Positions 25,601-33,872 of a DNA stretch of 64,000 bases are shown here, piece by piece. Position numbers and translations under genes: made by a program. The notes beneath the pieces are model-generated. The model had not been told where the DNA came from and did no database searches. It saw nothing but the letters and a program-made list of their open reading frames with translations. The stretch is taken from NCBI GenBank assembly GCA_900545515.1, contig UQZA01000007.1, positions 1 to 64,000 on the forward strand, written 5' to 3'. How positions within the stretch are numbered: the first letter of the stretch is position 1; every line of letters starts with the position of its first letter. This stretch comes from an uncultured Eubacteriales bacterium (lineage in GTDB: Bacteria; Bacillota; Clostridia; Oscillospirales; Oscillospiraceae).

Positions 25601-27658
25601 AGTGGTGTCAAACACCTTGTCTACCACAAAATTCTGGGGAGCAGCGGGAGCATGGGACTGGCCGTCAGAAAGCTTCAGCTGGCCCAGGTTGACCTGATAG
25701 CCGGTCACAGCCTGCTGGCATGCAATCTGCACACCGATGGCGGCAATGTCACGACCGGCAAAGTCAGCCAGAGAGAACTCCACGGTTCTCCAGCCATTCG
25801 TCTGCTGGCCTGCCTCAGAAACAGGGAGCACCACCAGGGTCTCGGGGTCATCCTTGAAGCGCAGGACCAGGGCCAGGTCGCTCAGGTCGTTGTCAGAGAT
25901 CTTGTTGTAGGTCAAAGACAGCTTGCTGCCCTCCAGAACCTGCAGGTCGGTCTTGTACAGGTTGACGGTCTGCTTCTTGCCGGCCTCCAGGTCGCCGTAA
26001 ATGGCCAGGGAGGAGCCGCCGTTGTAAGCGCCAATCTGCTTGTAGTCAAAGGAGCCGGTGGTGCCGTCCAGGAGAACCTTCTCCTGCTTTTCGCCGTAGT
26101 CCCAATCCAGGTTCAGAGCGGTCGTGCCCTCGCTCTCCACCCACCACTGCCAGGTGGGCATAAAGTCCTGGAGGTTCATGTTGGACCATTCCATATCCCG
26201 GGAGACCTGGCCGTTCAGGAAGTACTGCATGCCATGGCCGTTGTTGAAGTCCGTGTTGAACACGGAGCCATTGATTGCAGACCGCTCCGCCACATACCGG
26301 GACAGGCCCTTCCACACAACCTCACGATCCACGCCGACCTCCACGTCGGTGCGGTCGATGTTGTCGAGAGAGTGATCTACGGCGCTCTCCTTGGGGCTGG
26401 TGTACCACATACGCTCCCGCTCTTCGGAGATCCACTGATACCCATCGGTATAGCGGAGGTTGTCCACCTTGCCGTAAGCTTCATGGACAAAGTCGCCGCC
26501 CCAGAGGGCCAGGCTCATCTGAGGGTTGCCGTCGTCATCCAGGATCCAGTCCAGATATTTGACAGTTGCCTCCGACTGGCACTGGCCAATGTCGGGATAG
26601 GCAGAGCTGCTGTACATGGCGCTGCCCTCGAACCGGCCGTAGCCGCACTCCACGCCCAGGAACAGGGATTCAAAGGGATCCAGACCCAGAGACTCCGCCA
26701 GCTCCACGGACTCGTCGATCATTTTCCAGTTCCACCAGTAGTTCAGCCACATGGAATCGGCCACACGGCCCTGGGTATCGTCCATGAGCCAATCCCGGTT
26801 CCGGTAATCCAGCATGTTCCGATAGCGAACCACGCCGTCCACCGTGCCGTCCGCCTGGGTGGCGATGGAATCATACCACTGAATGTAAATGCCCTCGCTG
26901 CGCAGGTACTGGATCATCTCCTTGAACAGGGGGATGAGAGAAGGATCGAAGGCGCCCTCCTGGTTGATGAAGTAGCCGTCAAAGCCGTAATATCTGGCAA
27001 TCTCCACCATCTTCTTGGCATAGGGGAACTCGCCGTTTTCATCCTTGTACAGCCACTCTTCGGTGTACTGGGGGTCTCTGGGGATGAAGTACTCGGCAAT
27101 GGCCTTGACACCGTTTTTGTGAGCGGTGTTGATGAAGGCGGCGATGGGGATGCCGATGACGCCATACTCATACCGCTCCTGCTCCTTGGCTGTCACAGCG
27201 TCGAAGCCCGTGGTGGGCCGGCCGCCGGCGCCGATGTAATCGGTGTACTGCCAGAACTTGAACAGGTTGTACGAGAAATCATCGTAGTACTGGCCGCCGT
27301 TCCAGGGGGCCTCTGCCGTGTCAGTGGAACGGTAGTTGCCCATGGCCACGTTATAAACCTGGGCCTCAGACTTCAGGTTCGGGTTGGCCTGGGTGGCGGT
27401 GAAGGGCTCGTTGCGCTCCTGCAGAGGAACCCGCGCCCGGAGCTCCTCTCCATAGTTGTCGGTCTCCGGAGACCAATTCAGCACATCTACCAGGCGGTAG
27501 CCGTGCTTCCAGGGCTCGTAAGAGTTGCTGGTCTCACCCTGGGCTGCTTCTGCCTCGGGCTCTGCAGTGGCTGCGGAGACGCCCAGTGTCGGACACAGAG
27601 ACACCAGCATCACAGCCGCCAGCACAAAGGCCAGCAGACGTTTGACGTTATCTTTCAT
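22691..27658 (-). CDS. SLH-anchored endo-beta-N-acetylglucosaminidase (GH85)
   Basis: A 1655-residue secreted enzyme predicted to cut the chitobiose core of N-linked glycans. The signal peptide runs to about LGVSAATA. The GH85 catalytic domain follows (~45-480), with Asn232/Glu234 in DGYFINQEG equivalent to the catalytic Asn/Glu pair of EndoA/EndoD. Galactose-binding-like and Fn3-like modules come next (to ~930). A leucine-rich-repeat stretch (~937-1140, e.g. LDLSGLEIQDLTGMYLL) follows, then an F5/8-type C module (~1270-1430) and three SLH domains (~1482-1655). AAGGAGAAGAGC precedes ATG 27658. It is monocistronic, with its own terminator. Likely acts at the cell surface on host glycoproteins. 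Confidence 0.92.
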   Translation of the reverse strand: MKDNVKRLLAFVLAAVMLVSLCPTLGVSAATAEPEAEAAQGETSNSYEPWKHGYRLVDVLNWSPETDNYGEELRARVPLQERNEPFTATQANPNLKSEAQVYNVAMGNYRSTDTAEAPWNGGQYYDDFSYNLFKFWQYTDYIGAGGRPTTGFDAVTAKEQERYEYGVIGIPIAAFINTAHKNGVKAIAEYFIPRDPQYTEEWLYKDENGEFPYAKKMVEIARYYGFDGYFINQEGAFDPSLIPLFKEMIQYLRSEGIYIQWYDSIATQADGTVDGVVRYRNMLDYRNRDWLMDDTQGRVADSMWLNYWWNWKMIDESVELAESLGLDPFESLFLGVECGYGRFEGSAMYSSSAYPDIGQCQSEATVKYLDWILDDDGNPQMSLALWGGDFVHEAYGKVDNLRYTDGYQWISEERERMWYTSPKESAVDHSLDNIDRTDVEVGVDREVVWKGLSRYVAERSAINGSVFNTDFNNGHGMQYFLNGQVSRDMEWSNMNLQDFMPTWQWWVESEGTTALNLDWDYGEKQEKVLLDGTTGSFDYKQIGAYNGGSSLAIYGDLEAGKKQTVNLYKTDLQVLEGSKLSLTYNKISDNDLSDLALVLRFKDDPETLVVLPVSEAGQQTNGWRTVEFSLADFAGRDIAAIGVQIACQQAVTGYQVNLGQLKLSDGQSHAPAAPQNFVVDKVFDTTGEIELSWTLDEDYDTVKLYRVYAVYADGSQKFVTGAYADNLYIQNLEDREHVVGFNLYAVGADGSESEAAYVDFDTTGNVFNVRTVSQNGQLVVTWEEPEAGFDWVNVEMNYWYSDRTAPAAVTVDKGVKTVTLETGTEDASRYLLTLTTSAGSAVNYFGELADNYSEPYDGEVRVHADGGKFSLTTPSVEDWYQLHLTMDGVTTTYARHSGSKLYNIAMPEGLKLASVVVEDMYGNLSTPVTFRFQNGQVVDLDEQIPAELIPDEVLRKALFEKAGGDTYGDLVSLTGALDLSGLEIQDLTGMYLLVSVTELDISGTKVSDLAPLVSLTNLKKLTAKNIQLTSLAAGVLPGNLEELNLAENSKLAQVEENAIVGLAKLAVLDLSDCAGLTTLYLNDTQDLTVKVENLTELQTLVLTGTQMAKFSIEGMNKLTHFYGNNSNLAVLAADEAAAYTAMDTFDISGSKFDLSEKTPERALVDGLKAIASLKFDGQRPEIFYAALPETLELQQNSGEIRTMDYFEDIYKSATTVRGTLYSSIVEADWIAEDYDAAGLCTVPSKVYVEIRDEKGTFINEPKQPDELVDVATNRAKDAEVLGVTGENAGETGSMLFDGSYSSKWCTGAASGWTAFVTKEPVQVGRWVTVHAQANNEPKEFNTLDFELQVLNTEALGMTEEEFLVSEGKTDAAILGNDANWTTIAHVTDNQDAIVDQELENAAPEAQVYRLKVNMGYGDTPWGAIRFQELELYAASNAVRDYEGTFDTAKGGTFEVSFKKGLKNTLQTMQILVKPAGYVDVSSDAWYYEAVNYVTAKCLMIGTDANVFSPNMNLTRGQMVTILYRMANSPAVEGTAPFTDVAEGRYFADAVVWAYQNGIAKGMTDTAFGPDSDITREQMATFLYRFAEKNGVDMSQEAGLSGFEDAGKVSTFAKDAMAWAVANELIVGVTAKTLQPKGTATRAQVATVIMRYAKTF

Positions 27659-27896
27659 TTTGCTCTTCTCCTTACATAAAAATTTGTATTAACACGCTGC
27701 AGAAGGCTACGGCCACCCTCTCAGCGGGCCAAACCCATTGTAAAACAGTTTTAAAACAATTTTATTTTACATCCCAGCGGAAAAAGATGCAACTACTCAA
27801 GCGAAAAAGCCAAAATAATTGTGCAAAATGCACAAATCCCAGCTCATGCCTTGTTGAGAATTGCAAGTTCCTCTCCCGAGCCTGAGAAAATTTCTC

Positions 27897-27925
27897 TTGA
27901 CTTTCCCCATCCTATAGGGCATGAT
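27897..27925 (+). promoter_or_regulatory. Promoter of the pseudouridine synthase gene
   Basis: TTGACT (27897-27902), 17-nt spacer, CATGAT (27920-27925). The start codon is 26 nt downstream. The remaining 27659-27896 interval is AT-rich upstream sequence of the divergent GH85 gene with no promoter I trust. Confidence 0.6.
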
Positions 27926-27950
27926 GGAGCAAAAGGAAGGAGGGCGGAGC

Positions 27951-28901
27951 ATGAAAGAGCTTCGGATTGAAAAAAACGACGCAGGGATGCGGCTGGACCG
28001 GTATCTGGCCAAGGCAGTGCCCCTCCTTCCAGCCTCCTTAGCCCAGAAATACATCCGCATCAAGCGCATCAAGCGAAACGGAGCCCGGGTTCAGCGGGAT
28101 GACCGGCTGGCAGAGGGGGATTGCCTGCAGCTATACATCAACGACGAATTTTTTGACCGCCCCCGGGCGGACAACGCCTATCTCACCGTGACATCTCCCA
28201 GGCTGCACATTGTTTACGAGGATGAAAACATCCTCCTGGTGGACAAGCAGCCCGGCCTGGCCGTCCATCCCCATGACGGCGCAGAATATGGCAAGACCCT
28301 CATTGACCATATCCAGGCTTACCTTTATGCCAAGGGAGCATGGCGGCCCCGGGAGTCCACCTTTGTCCCGGCCCTGTGCAACCGGATCGACCGGAATACC
28401 GGCGGCATTGTCATCGCCGCCAAAAATGCCGAAGCCTTGCGGATTCTCAACCAAAAGGTAAAGGACCGGGAGCTGGACAAGCGATACCTGGCAGTCATTC
28501 ACGGGACCATGATCCCGCCCCAGGGGACCCTGCGTGGGCAGATTTTCAAGGATGCCGTCCAAAACCGGGTCTACGTCACAGCAAAGCCTCAGCCAGGCTC
28601 CAAAACCGCCCTGACCAACTACCGGACGCTTCAGTCCCGAAACGGCCTGTCCCTGGTGGAGTGCGAGCTGGTAACCGGACGGACCCATCAGATCCGCGCC
28701 CAGTTTGCTCACGCAGGCCATCCCCTCTTGGGCGACGGGAAGTATGGCAAGCTGGAAAAGGGACAGGACCGGCGCTATCAGGCCCTGTACGCCTACCGCC
28801 TGACCTTCCGGTTCACCACCGATGCCGGGCTTCTTTCTTACCTGAACGGCCAGTCTTTTCAGGTGGAAGAGGTCTCCTTTGCCCGGGAATATTTTGCCTA
28901 A
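27951..28901 (+). CDS. RluA/RluD-family pseudouridine synthase
   Basis: A 316-residue RNA-modifying enzyme. An N-terminal S4-like RNA-binding domain (~1-70, RLDRYLAKAVPLLPASLAQK) precedes the catalytic domain. HIVYEDENILLVDKQPGLAV is the family hallmark, with the catalytic aspartate in NRIDRNTGGI. Most relatives have HRLDRxTSG at this point, so this is a divergent clostridial branch. GRTHQIRAQFAHAGHPLLGD lies near the end. AAGGAAGGAGGGCGG precedes ATG 27951. Target RNA (23S rRNA or tRNA) cannot be decided from sequence. Confidence 0.88.
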   Translation: MKELRIEKNDAGMRLDRYLAKAVPLLPASLAQKYIRIKRIKRNGARVQRDDRLAEGDCLQLYINDEFFDRPRADNAYLTVTSPRLHIVYEDENILLVDKQPGLAVHPHDGAEYGKTLIDHIQAYLYAKGAWRPRESTFVPALCNRIDRNTGGIVIAAKNAEALRILNQKVKDRELDKRYLAVIHGTMIPPQGTLRGQIFKDAVQNRVYVTAKPQPGSKTALTNYRTLQSRNGLSLVECELVTGRTHQIRAQFAHAGHPLLGDGKYGKLEKGQDRRYQALYAYRLTFRFTTDAGLLSYLNGQSFQVEEVSFAREYFA

Positions 28902-28954
28902 AATGGTCCTCCCTTTGTTTCGGAAAATTGTGACAAAAAATGTTGCGTTTTTTA

Positions 28955-28983
28955 TTGACAAAAGGGGGGATTTCATATATACA
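28955..28983 (+). promoter_or_regulatory. Promoter of potABCD
   Basis: TTGACA (28955-28960), 17-nt spacer, TATACA (28978-28983), 65 nt before the potA start. Confidence 0.8.
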
Positions 28984-29048
28984 TATATCTGTTTGTACCC
29001 AAATGCGCGGGGTGCGGCACATCACAACAAAGGAATGGGGGAGGATAA

Positions 29049-30170
29049 ATGTCCAAAGAACTCATCCGTCTGAAAAACCTGGTGATGGAATTTGACGGTG
29101 AACGAATTTTAGACAACATCAATCTCTATATCAACGACCATGAATTTCTGACCCTTCTGGGCCCATCCGGTTGTGGGAAGACCACAACTCTCCGCATCAT
29201 TGGCGGGTTTCTGACGCCTACCTCCGGCGATGTTCTCTTCGACGGTACGCGCATGAACGACGTCCCCGCCTATAAAAGGCAGATCAACACGGTGTTCCAG
29301 CGGTATGCCTTGTTCCCCCATCTGGATGTGTATGACAACATCGCCTTTGGCCTGCGGATTGCCAAGCTCCCCAAAGGCGAGATCGACCGGCGTGTCACGG
29401 AGATGCTGGAGGTTGTCAGTCTGAAGGGCTATGAAACCCGAAAAATCACCTCCCTGTCCGGCGGGCAGCAGCAGCGGGTGGCCATCGCCCGGGCCCTGGT
29501 CAACAGGCCCAAGGTGCTGCTTCTGGACGAGCCTCTGGGCGCGCTGGATCTGCGTCTGCGTAAGGACATGCAGAACGAGCTCAAACGCATTCAGCAGGCT
29601 ATGGGGATTACTTTTATATACGTGACCCACGACCAGGAAGAGGCCCTTGCCATGTCGGATACCATCGTGGTCATGGACAAAGGCCGCATCCAGCAGATCG
29701 GCCGTCCGGAGGACATTTACAACGAGCCGAAAAACGCCTTCGTGGCAGACTTCATTGGGGAGAGCAACATCCTGGACGGCGTAATGCTGGACGACTGCCT
29801 GGTGAAGTTCTTCGGCCGCAGCTTCACCTGTGTGGACAAGGGCTTTGAGAAAAACGAGGCTGTGGACGTGGTCATCCGCCCGGAGGACATTGACATCGTA
29901 GCCCCTGACGGCGGCCACCTCACCGGCACCGTTACCTCCGTCACCTTCAAGGGCCTGAATTACGACATCATCGTGGACTTTAAGGGCTTCAAGTGGCTCA
30001 TTCAGACCACGGATTACCATCCTGTGGGGGCCGTCATCGGCATCCGTCTCAACCCGGAGGACATCCATGTCATGCCCAAGAGCGAGTACTCCGGCCAATT
30101 CGGCGACTACAGCTCCTATTCCGCAGAATACGACGAACTGACGGAGGATGCCGAAGATGCAGAAGAATAA
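29049..30170 (+). CDS. potA: Spermidine/putrescine ABC importer, ATP-binding protein
   Basis: A 373-residue ATPase that energises polyamine uptake at the inner face of the membrane. Walker A is GPSGCGKTT, the signature is LSGGQQQR, Walker B is LLLDEPLGALD, and a switch His lies in YVTHDQEEAL. A C-terminal TOBE domain follows (~280-350), as in PotA. Length fits the family. GGGGGAGG precedes the ATG. First gene of potABCD; its end overlaps potB by 14 nt. The polyamine substrate is inferred from the full four-gene set. Confidence 0.92.
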   Translation: MSKELIRLKNLVMEFDGERILDNINLYINDHEFLTLLGPSGCGKTTTLRIIGGFLTPTSGDVLFDGTRMNDVPAYKRQINTVFQRYALFPHLDVYDNIAFGLRIAKLPKGEIDRRVTEMLEVVSLKGYETRKITSLSGGQQQRVAIARALVNRPKVLLLDEPLGALDLRLRKDMQNELKRIQQAMGITFIYVTHDQEEALAMSDTIVVMDKGRIQQIGRPEDIYNEPKNAFVADFIGESNILDGVMLDDCLVKFFGRSFTCVDKGFEKNEAVDVVIRPEDIDIVAPDGGHLTGTVTSVTFKGLNYDIIVDFKGFKWLIQTTDYHPVGAVIGIRLNPEDIHVMPKSEYSGQFGDYSSYSAEYDELTEDAEDAEE

Positions 30171-31020
30171 CTCGAAATCCGCCCCTCGCCGGTGGTCCTG
30201 GGGGACCTTCTTCCTCACCATCCCCTATGTCATCTGGATGGCCGTCTTTATCCTGATTCCCCTGGGCGTTGTGATGTTCTACGCTCTGACTGATCCTGCC
30301 ACCGGTCTGTTTTCTCTGGACAATCTGTCCAAGATCTTCACCGGCGCCTTTCCCAGGATCTTCCTGCGCTCTGTGTGGTACTCCCTGGTTGCGTCTCTCA
30401 TCTGTCTGGTCATCGGCTATCCTGTCGCCTATTTCATCGCCCGGCAGCGGCCTGGGGTGCAGCGGTTTCTGTACCTGCTGGTCATGCTGCCCATGTGTAT
30501 GAGCTTCCTCCTGCGGACCCTGGCCTGGGTGGGCCTGCTGCGGGATACCGGCATCATCAACCAGTTCCTGGGGCTGTTCGGCATCGGCCCCCTGCCCCTC
30601 ATCCGCACCACAGGCGCAGTGATTCTGGGCATGGTGTACAACTACCTGCCCTATATGATCCTGCCCCTTTACACCGTCATCATGAAGATCGACCCCCTGC
30701 TCATTGAGGCGGCAGAGGATCTGGGGTGCAGCAGCCGGCATGTATTTGCCCGGGTCATCCTCCCCCTGTCCATGCCTGGCATCATCTCCGGAATCACCAT
30801 GGTGTTCGTCCCTGCGGTGTCCACCTTCTACATCTCCCAGAAGCTGGGCTCCACCGGCACCACCATGATCGGCGACGTGATTGAAAGCCAGTTCAAAAGC
30901 GCCAACAATCCCAACCTGGGCGCCGCCCTGTCCCTGGTACTGATGCTTCTCATTTTCCTGTGCGTGTGGCTCATGAACCGCTTCGCCGGCAGCGACAACG
31001 AAGGGAGGGTCATGGTGTGA
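30157..31020 (+). CDS. potB: Spermidine/putrescine ABC importer, permease
   Basis: A 287-residue inner-membrane permease with six predicted helices and the MetI-like loop EAAEDLGCSSRHVFARVILP that docks on PotA. ATG 30157 is preferred because GGAGG (30143-30147) stands 9 nt before it. ATG 30148 would be too close to that site. It overlaps potA and its stop overlaps the potC start (GTGA), so the three are translationally coupled. Confidence 0.92.
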   Translation: MQKNNSKSAPRRWSWGTFFLTIPYVIWMAVFILIPLGVVMFYALTDPATGLFSLDNLSKIFTGAFPRIFLRSVWYSLVASLICLVIGYPVAYFIARQRPGVQRFLYLLVMLPMCMSFLLRTLAWVGLLRDTGIINQFLGLFGIGPLPLIRTTGAVILGMVYNYLPYMILPLYTVIMKIDPLLIEAAEDLGCSSRHVFARVILPLSMPGIISGITMVFVPAVSTFYISQKLGSTGTTMIGDVIESQFKSANNPNLGAALSLVLMLLIFLCVWLMNRFAGSDNEGRVMV

Positions 31021-31835
31021 AAAAGCTAAACAAAATCTACACCGTCTTGATTTTCCTCTTCCTGTACCTGCCCATGTTCGTCCTCATGGTGGCCTCCTTC
31101 AACACCGGCAAGGACATTACGGATTTTGAAGGCTTCACCCTGGTGCGGTATGCTGAGCTGTTTCGGGACAATAAGCTCTTGCCCCTTCTGGGTAACTCCC
31201 TGGAAATGGCCCTGCTCTCCAGCCTCCTGGCCACGGTGATGGGCACTGCCGCCGCCCTGGGCATCCACCGGATGGGGCCCCGGCTCCGGTCCCTCATCCT
31301 GACCGTAACCAACATCCCCATGACCAACCCGGACATTGTCACCGGCGTGTCCCTGTCCCTCCTCTTCGTATTCATCGGGGCCATGATGCGGAACAACACC
31401 ATTCTGGGCTTCTGGACCCTGCTGATTGCCCACGTGACCTTCAACCTCCCCTATGTCATCCTCAACGTCATGCCCAAGCTGACCCAGATGGACCCGGCCT
31501 TGCAGGAGGCGGCCCTGGATCTGGGGTGTACCCCCTTCCAGGCTTTCCGGAAGGTCACCATTCACGAGATCATGCCCGGCATCGTCTCCGGCGCCATCAT
31601 GGCCTTCACCATGAGTCTGGACGACTTTGTCATCAGCTACTTCGTCTACGGTCCGTCCTACGTGACCCTGCCGGTGGAAATTTACAACTACACCAAAAAA
31701 CCCCTGCAGCCTAAAATCTATGCCCTTTTCACCCTGCTGTTCGCCATGATTCTCCTTTTGATGATTCTCATGAACGTACTTCAGGCCCGGGCAGAACGCC
31801 GGAAAACCCTGCAGCACGCAGGCCGCGCAGCATAG
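31017..31835 (+). CDS. potC: Spermidine/putrescine ABC importer, permease
   Basis: A 272-residue permease partner of PotB, with the docking loop EAALDLGCTPFQAFRKVTI. The start is GTG 31017, overlapping the potB stop by 4 nt, with GGGAGG at 31003-31008. No ATG in this frame makes a better start. The two permeases form the channel for polyamines delivered by PotD. Confidence 0.92.
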   Translation: MKKLNKIYTVLIFLFLYLPMFVLMVASFNTGKDITDFEGFTLVRYAELFRDNKLLPLLGNSLEMALLSSLLATVMGTAAALGIHRMGPRLRSLILTVTNIPMTNPDIVTGVSLSLLFVFIGAMMRNNTILGFWTLLIAHVTFNLPYVILNVMPKLTQMDPALQEAALDLGCTPFQAFRKVTIHEIMPGIVSGAIMAFTMSLDDFVISYFVYGPSYVTLPVEIYNYTKKPLQPKIYALFTLLFAMILLLMILMNVLQARAERRKTLQHAGRAA

Positions 31836-31861
31836 TCAAATCCATTTAGGAGGTATTTGTA

Positions 31862-32980
31862 ATGAAAAAAAGATGTTCCCTGGTTCTAGCCGCCGCTCTC
31901 ACCCTGGGCTGCCTAGCCGGATGCAGCCGCTTCGCCACCACCCCCTCTCCCAGCGCAGAGAGCGCCCCCTCCGCCACATCGGGCGGTCAGGACGTGACCA
32001 TCAACGTGTACAACTGGGGCCAATACATTGCCGAGGGCGACGATGATTCCATTGACGTGATCGACGAGTTTGAAAAGGCATATCCCAACATTCACGTCAA
32101 CTACACCACCTATGACTCCAACGAGACCATGTACTCCAAGCTGAAGACCGGCGGCATCTCCGTTGACGTCATCATCCCTTCGGACTACATGATCGCCCGG
32201 ATGATCGATGAAGACATGCTCCTGCCCCTGAACTTTGACAACATTCCCAACTACCAGTATGTGGACGAAGCATACCGGAACACCAGCTACGACCCGGAAA
32301 ACCAGTACTCCATCCCCTACACCTGGGGCACCGTGGGCATCATTTACAACACCAAGTATGTAGACGAGGCCGACCTCACCGGCTGGGAATTGCTGTGGAA
32401 TGAGAAGTACAGCGGCAAAATCCTCATGTTTGGCAACTCCCGGGACGCCTTCGGCATCGCCGAATACCTCCTGGGCTACGACGTCAACACCACCGACGAC
32501 GGAGAGCTCCAGGCTGCCGCCCAAAAGCTCAAGGAGCAAAAGCCCCTGGTGCAGCAGTACGTCATGGATGAAATTTTCGACCTGATGGAGAACGAAGAGG
32601 CCTGGATCGCCCCCTACTACGCAGGAGACTTCCTGACCATGGCGGAAGAAAACGAAAACCTGGCGTTCTATCACCCCAGCCAGGGCTTCAACCTGTTCAT
32701 TGACGCCATGTGCATCCCCTCCTGCTGTCAAAATAAAGAAGCCGCTGAGACCTTCATCAACTTCCTGTGCAAGCCGGAAATCGCCGGTGGCAACATGGAC
32801 TACCTGGGCTATGGCACCCCAGAGACTGCCGCCAAGGAGTTCATGGACCCGGATGTGGTAGCCAGCGAAGTGGCCTACCCCAGCGAAGAGACCCTTTCCA
32901 AGGGCACCAGCTTCCTCTTCCTGCCCGCTTCCGTAAACCAGCGGATGGAGGAGCTGTGGCTCCAGGCCAAGACGGACTGA
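31862..32980 (+). CDS. potD: Spermidine/putrescine-binding lipoprotein
   Basis: A 372-residue lipoprotein that captures polyamines outside the cell. The signal peptide ends in a lipobox, LGCLAGC, with a lipid-modified Cys near residue 21 and a Ser/Pro/Ala linker behind it. The binding-protein fold opens with VTINVYNWGQYI and continues through IIPSDYMIARM and YTWGTVGIIYNT, all typical of PotD. AGGAGG precedes the ATG, 26 nt after potC. Last gene of the operon. Confidence 0.93.
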   Translation: MKKRCSLVLAAALTLGCLAGCSRFATTPSPSAESAPSATSGGQDVTINVYNWGQYIAEGDDDSIDVIDEFEKAYPNIHVNYTTYDSNETMYSKLKTGGISVDVIIPSDYMIARMIDEDMLLPLNFDNIPNYQYVDEAYRNTSYDPENQYSIPYTWGTVGIIYNTKYVDEADLTGWELLWNEKYSGKILMFGNSRDAFGIAEYLLGYDVNTTDDGELQAAAQKLKEQKPLVQQYVMDEIFDLMENEEAWIAPYYAGDFLTMAEENENLAFYHPSQGFNLFIDAMCIPSCCQNKEAAETFINFLCKPEIAGGNMDYLGYGTPETAAKEFMDPDVVASEVAYPSEETLSKGTSFLFLPASVNQRMEELWLQAKTD

Positions 32981-33028
32981 GCCATATCAAAATTCCTTGT
33001 ATCACGGACCTTCCCCGGCGAAAGGGAA

Positions 33029-33063
33029 TGGGGCTGCCTCAAACAAGCGTTTGGGCAGCCCCA
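33029..33063 (+). terminator. Hairpin, likely terminator of potABCD
   Basis: TGGGGCTGCC (33029-33038) pairs with GGGCAGCCCCA (33053-33063). No T-run follows, so termination may be weak. The rest of 32981-33236 carries further short GC palindromes (e.g. around 33090-33105) but no gene. Confidence 0.5.
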
Positions 33064-33236
33064 ATGTCATAAGAGAAAGACCCGGAGAGCGCTGGCGCGA
33101 CAGCGCCCCTACAGGGGTGTACCGTGGCTCCCGTCTGCTCCCCGAGGCGTAGGGTGCGGCCTCCAAGGGAAGCCATCCCCCCCAGGCACGGCAGAAAAGT
33201 AAATTCAGCAGCCCCTGACTTTTGCCGAAAAAGCTG

Positions 33237-33265
33237 TTGACAAAATCAACCGGGTTCGCTATAAT
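33237..33265 (+). promoter_or_regulatory. Sigma-A promoter of tRNA-Leu
   Basis: Perfect TTGACA (33237-33242), 17-nt spacer and perfect TATAAT (33260-33265), ending 20 nt before the tRNA. Confidence 0.93.
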
Positions 33266-33285
33266 AATCAAGCTGTAAGTCAGCT

Positions 33286-33370
33286 GCAAGAGTGTTGGAA
33301 TAGGTAGACAAGCACGTTTGAGGTGCGTGTGGCAACCGCCGTGGGAGTTCGAGTCTCCTCTCTTGCACCA
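33286..33370 (+). tRNA. tRNA-Leu (GAG)
   Basis: An 85-nt class II tRNA with a long variable arm. Acceptor stem GCAAGAG/CTCTTGC, discriminator A, encoded CCA (33368-33370). The anticodon loop TTGAGGT presents GAG, reading CTC and CTT. The anticodon stem closes with a T-G wobble. It has its own promoter and terminator. The AT-richer GNAT/SecB island begins just downstream, so this tRNA may mark an integration site; I did not find a second copy of its 3' end. Confidence 0.94.
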
Positions 33371-33408
33371 CGCCGGAGCAAAGGAGACTTTGCTCCGGCG
33401 TTCTTTTT
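33371..33408 (+). terminator. Terminator of tRNA-Leu
   Basis: A perfect 12-bp stem (33371-33382 with 33389-33400) followed by TTCTTTTT. Confidence 0.95.
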
Positions 33409-33832
33409 CTTGCAACATCCCATGTTAAGAAGTTTCTTTTGTTTTAAGCCTGGGAGGCATTGATGATTCTACATTGACAAAAATAGGTGCGGTACATGGT
33501 CTACGGTACAATCGATTCAAAAAGTGATATGTATTTCCTATCCGAAAGATAAGCGCGTTGCAGAAATACTTGCTCGAGAACATTGCCGGGTTTCAGGAGA
33601 CGAACTGTCCCACGCGGTGGACGTTCAGTCACTGCCTATTCGCGTCAAAAATTATGCGCAAAAATCCATTCCTATTCAGTGGAACCCCGCTCTGTATCAA
33701 TTCGTTGATTTCTTCCCCGATTTTTTTCTCATTTTGTACTTTCTCCCCTTGCCTTTGGCTACCCCTTCCCTCTGCCGGGCAGACTCGAGGCGTTTACTTG
33801 ATAGAACTTGCGTTCACCGGGCACAACGCCAA
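33409..33832. other. Non-coding or decayed interval at the edge of the island
   Basis: About 420 bases between the tRNA-Leu terminator and the hairpin after the SecB-like gene. Open frames of ~90-115 codons exist on the plus strand, starting at 33524 and 33558, but they lack ribosome sites and recognisable motifs and overlap each other. The base composition is AT-rich compared with the surroundings. It may be debris of an integrated element; I see no identifiable gene. Confidence 0.4.
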
Positions 33833-33872
33833 ATAGTGAAAGGGATCGGATTTGGCCGATCCCTTTCACTAT
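33833..33872. terminator. Long palindromic terminator after the SecB-like gene
   Basis: A perfect 17-bp stem (33833-33849 with 33856-33872) and 6-nt loop. It overlaps the stop codon of the SecB-like gene on the minus strand. Confidence 0.75.

Noticed and set aside
23504..27679. A 1391-codon open frame on the plus strand antisense to the GH85 gene
   Set aside because: Same reason: compositional shadow, no start signal, no domain; the minus strand has the signal peptide, GH85 motif and SLH domains.
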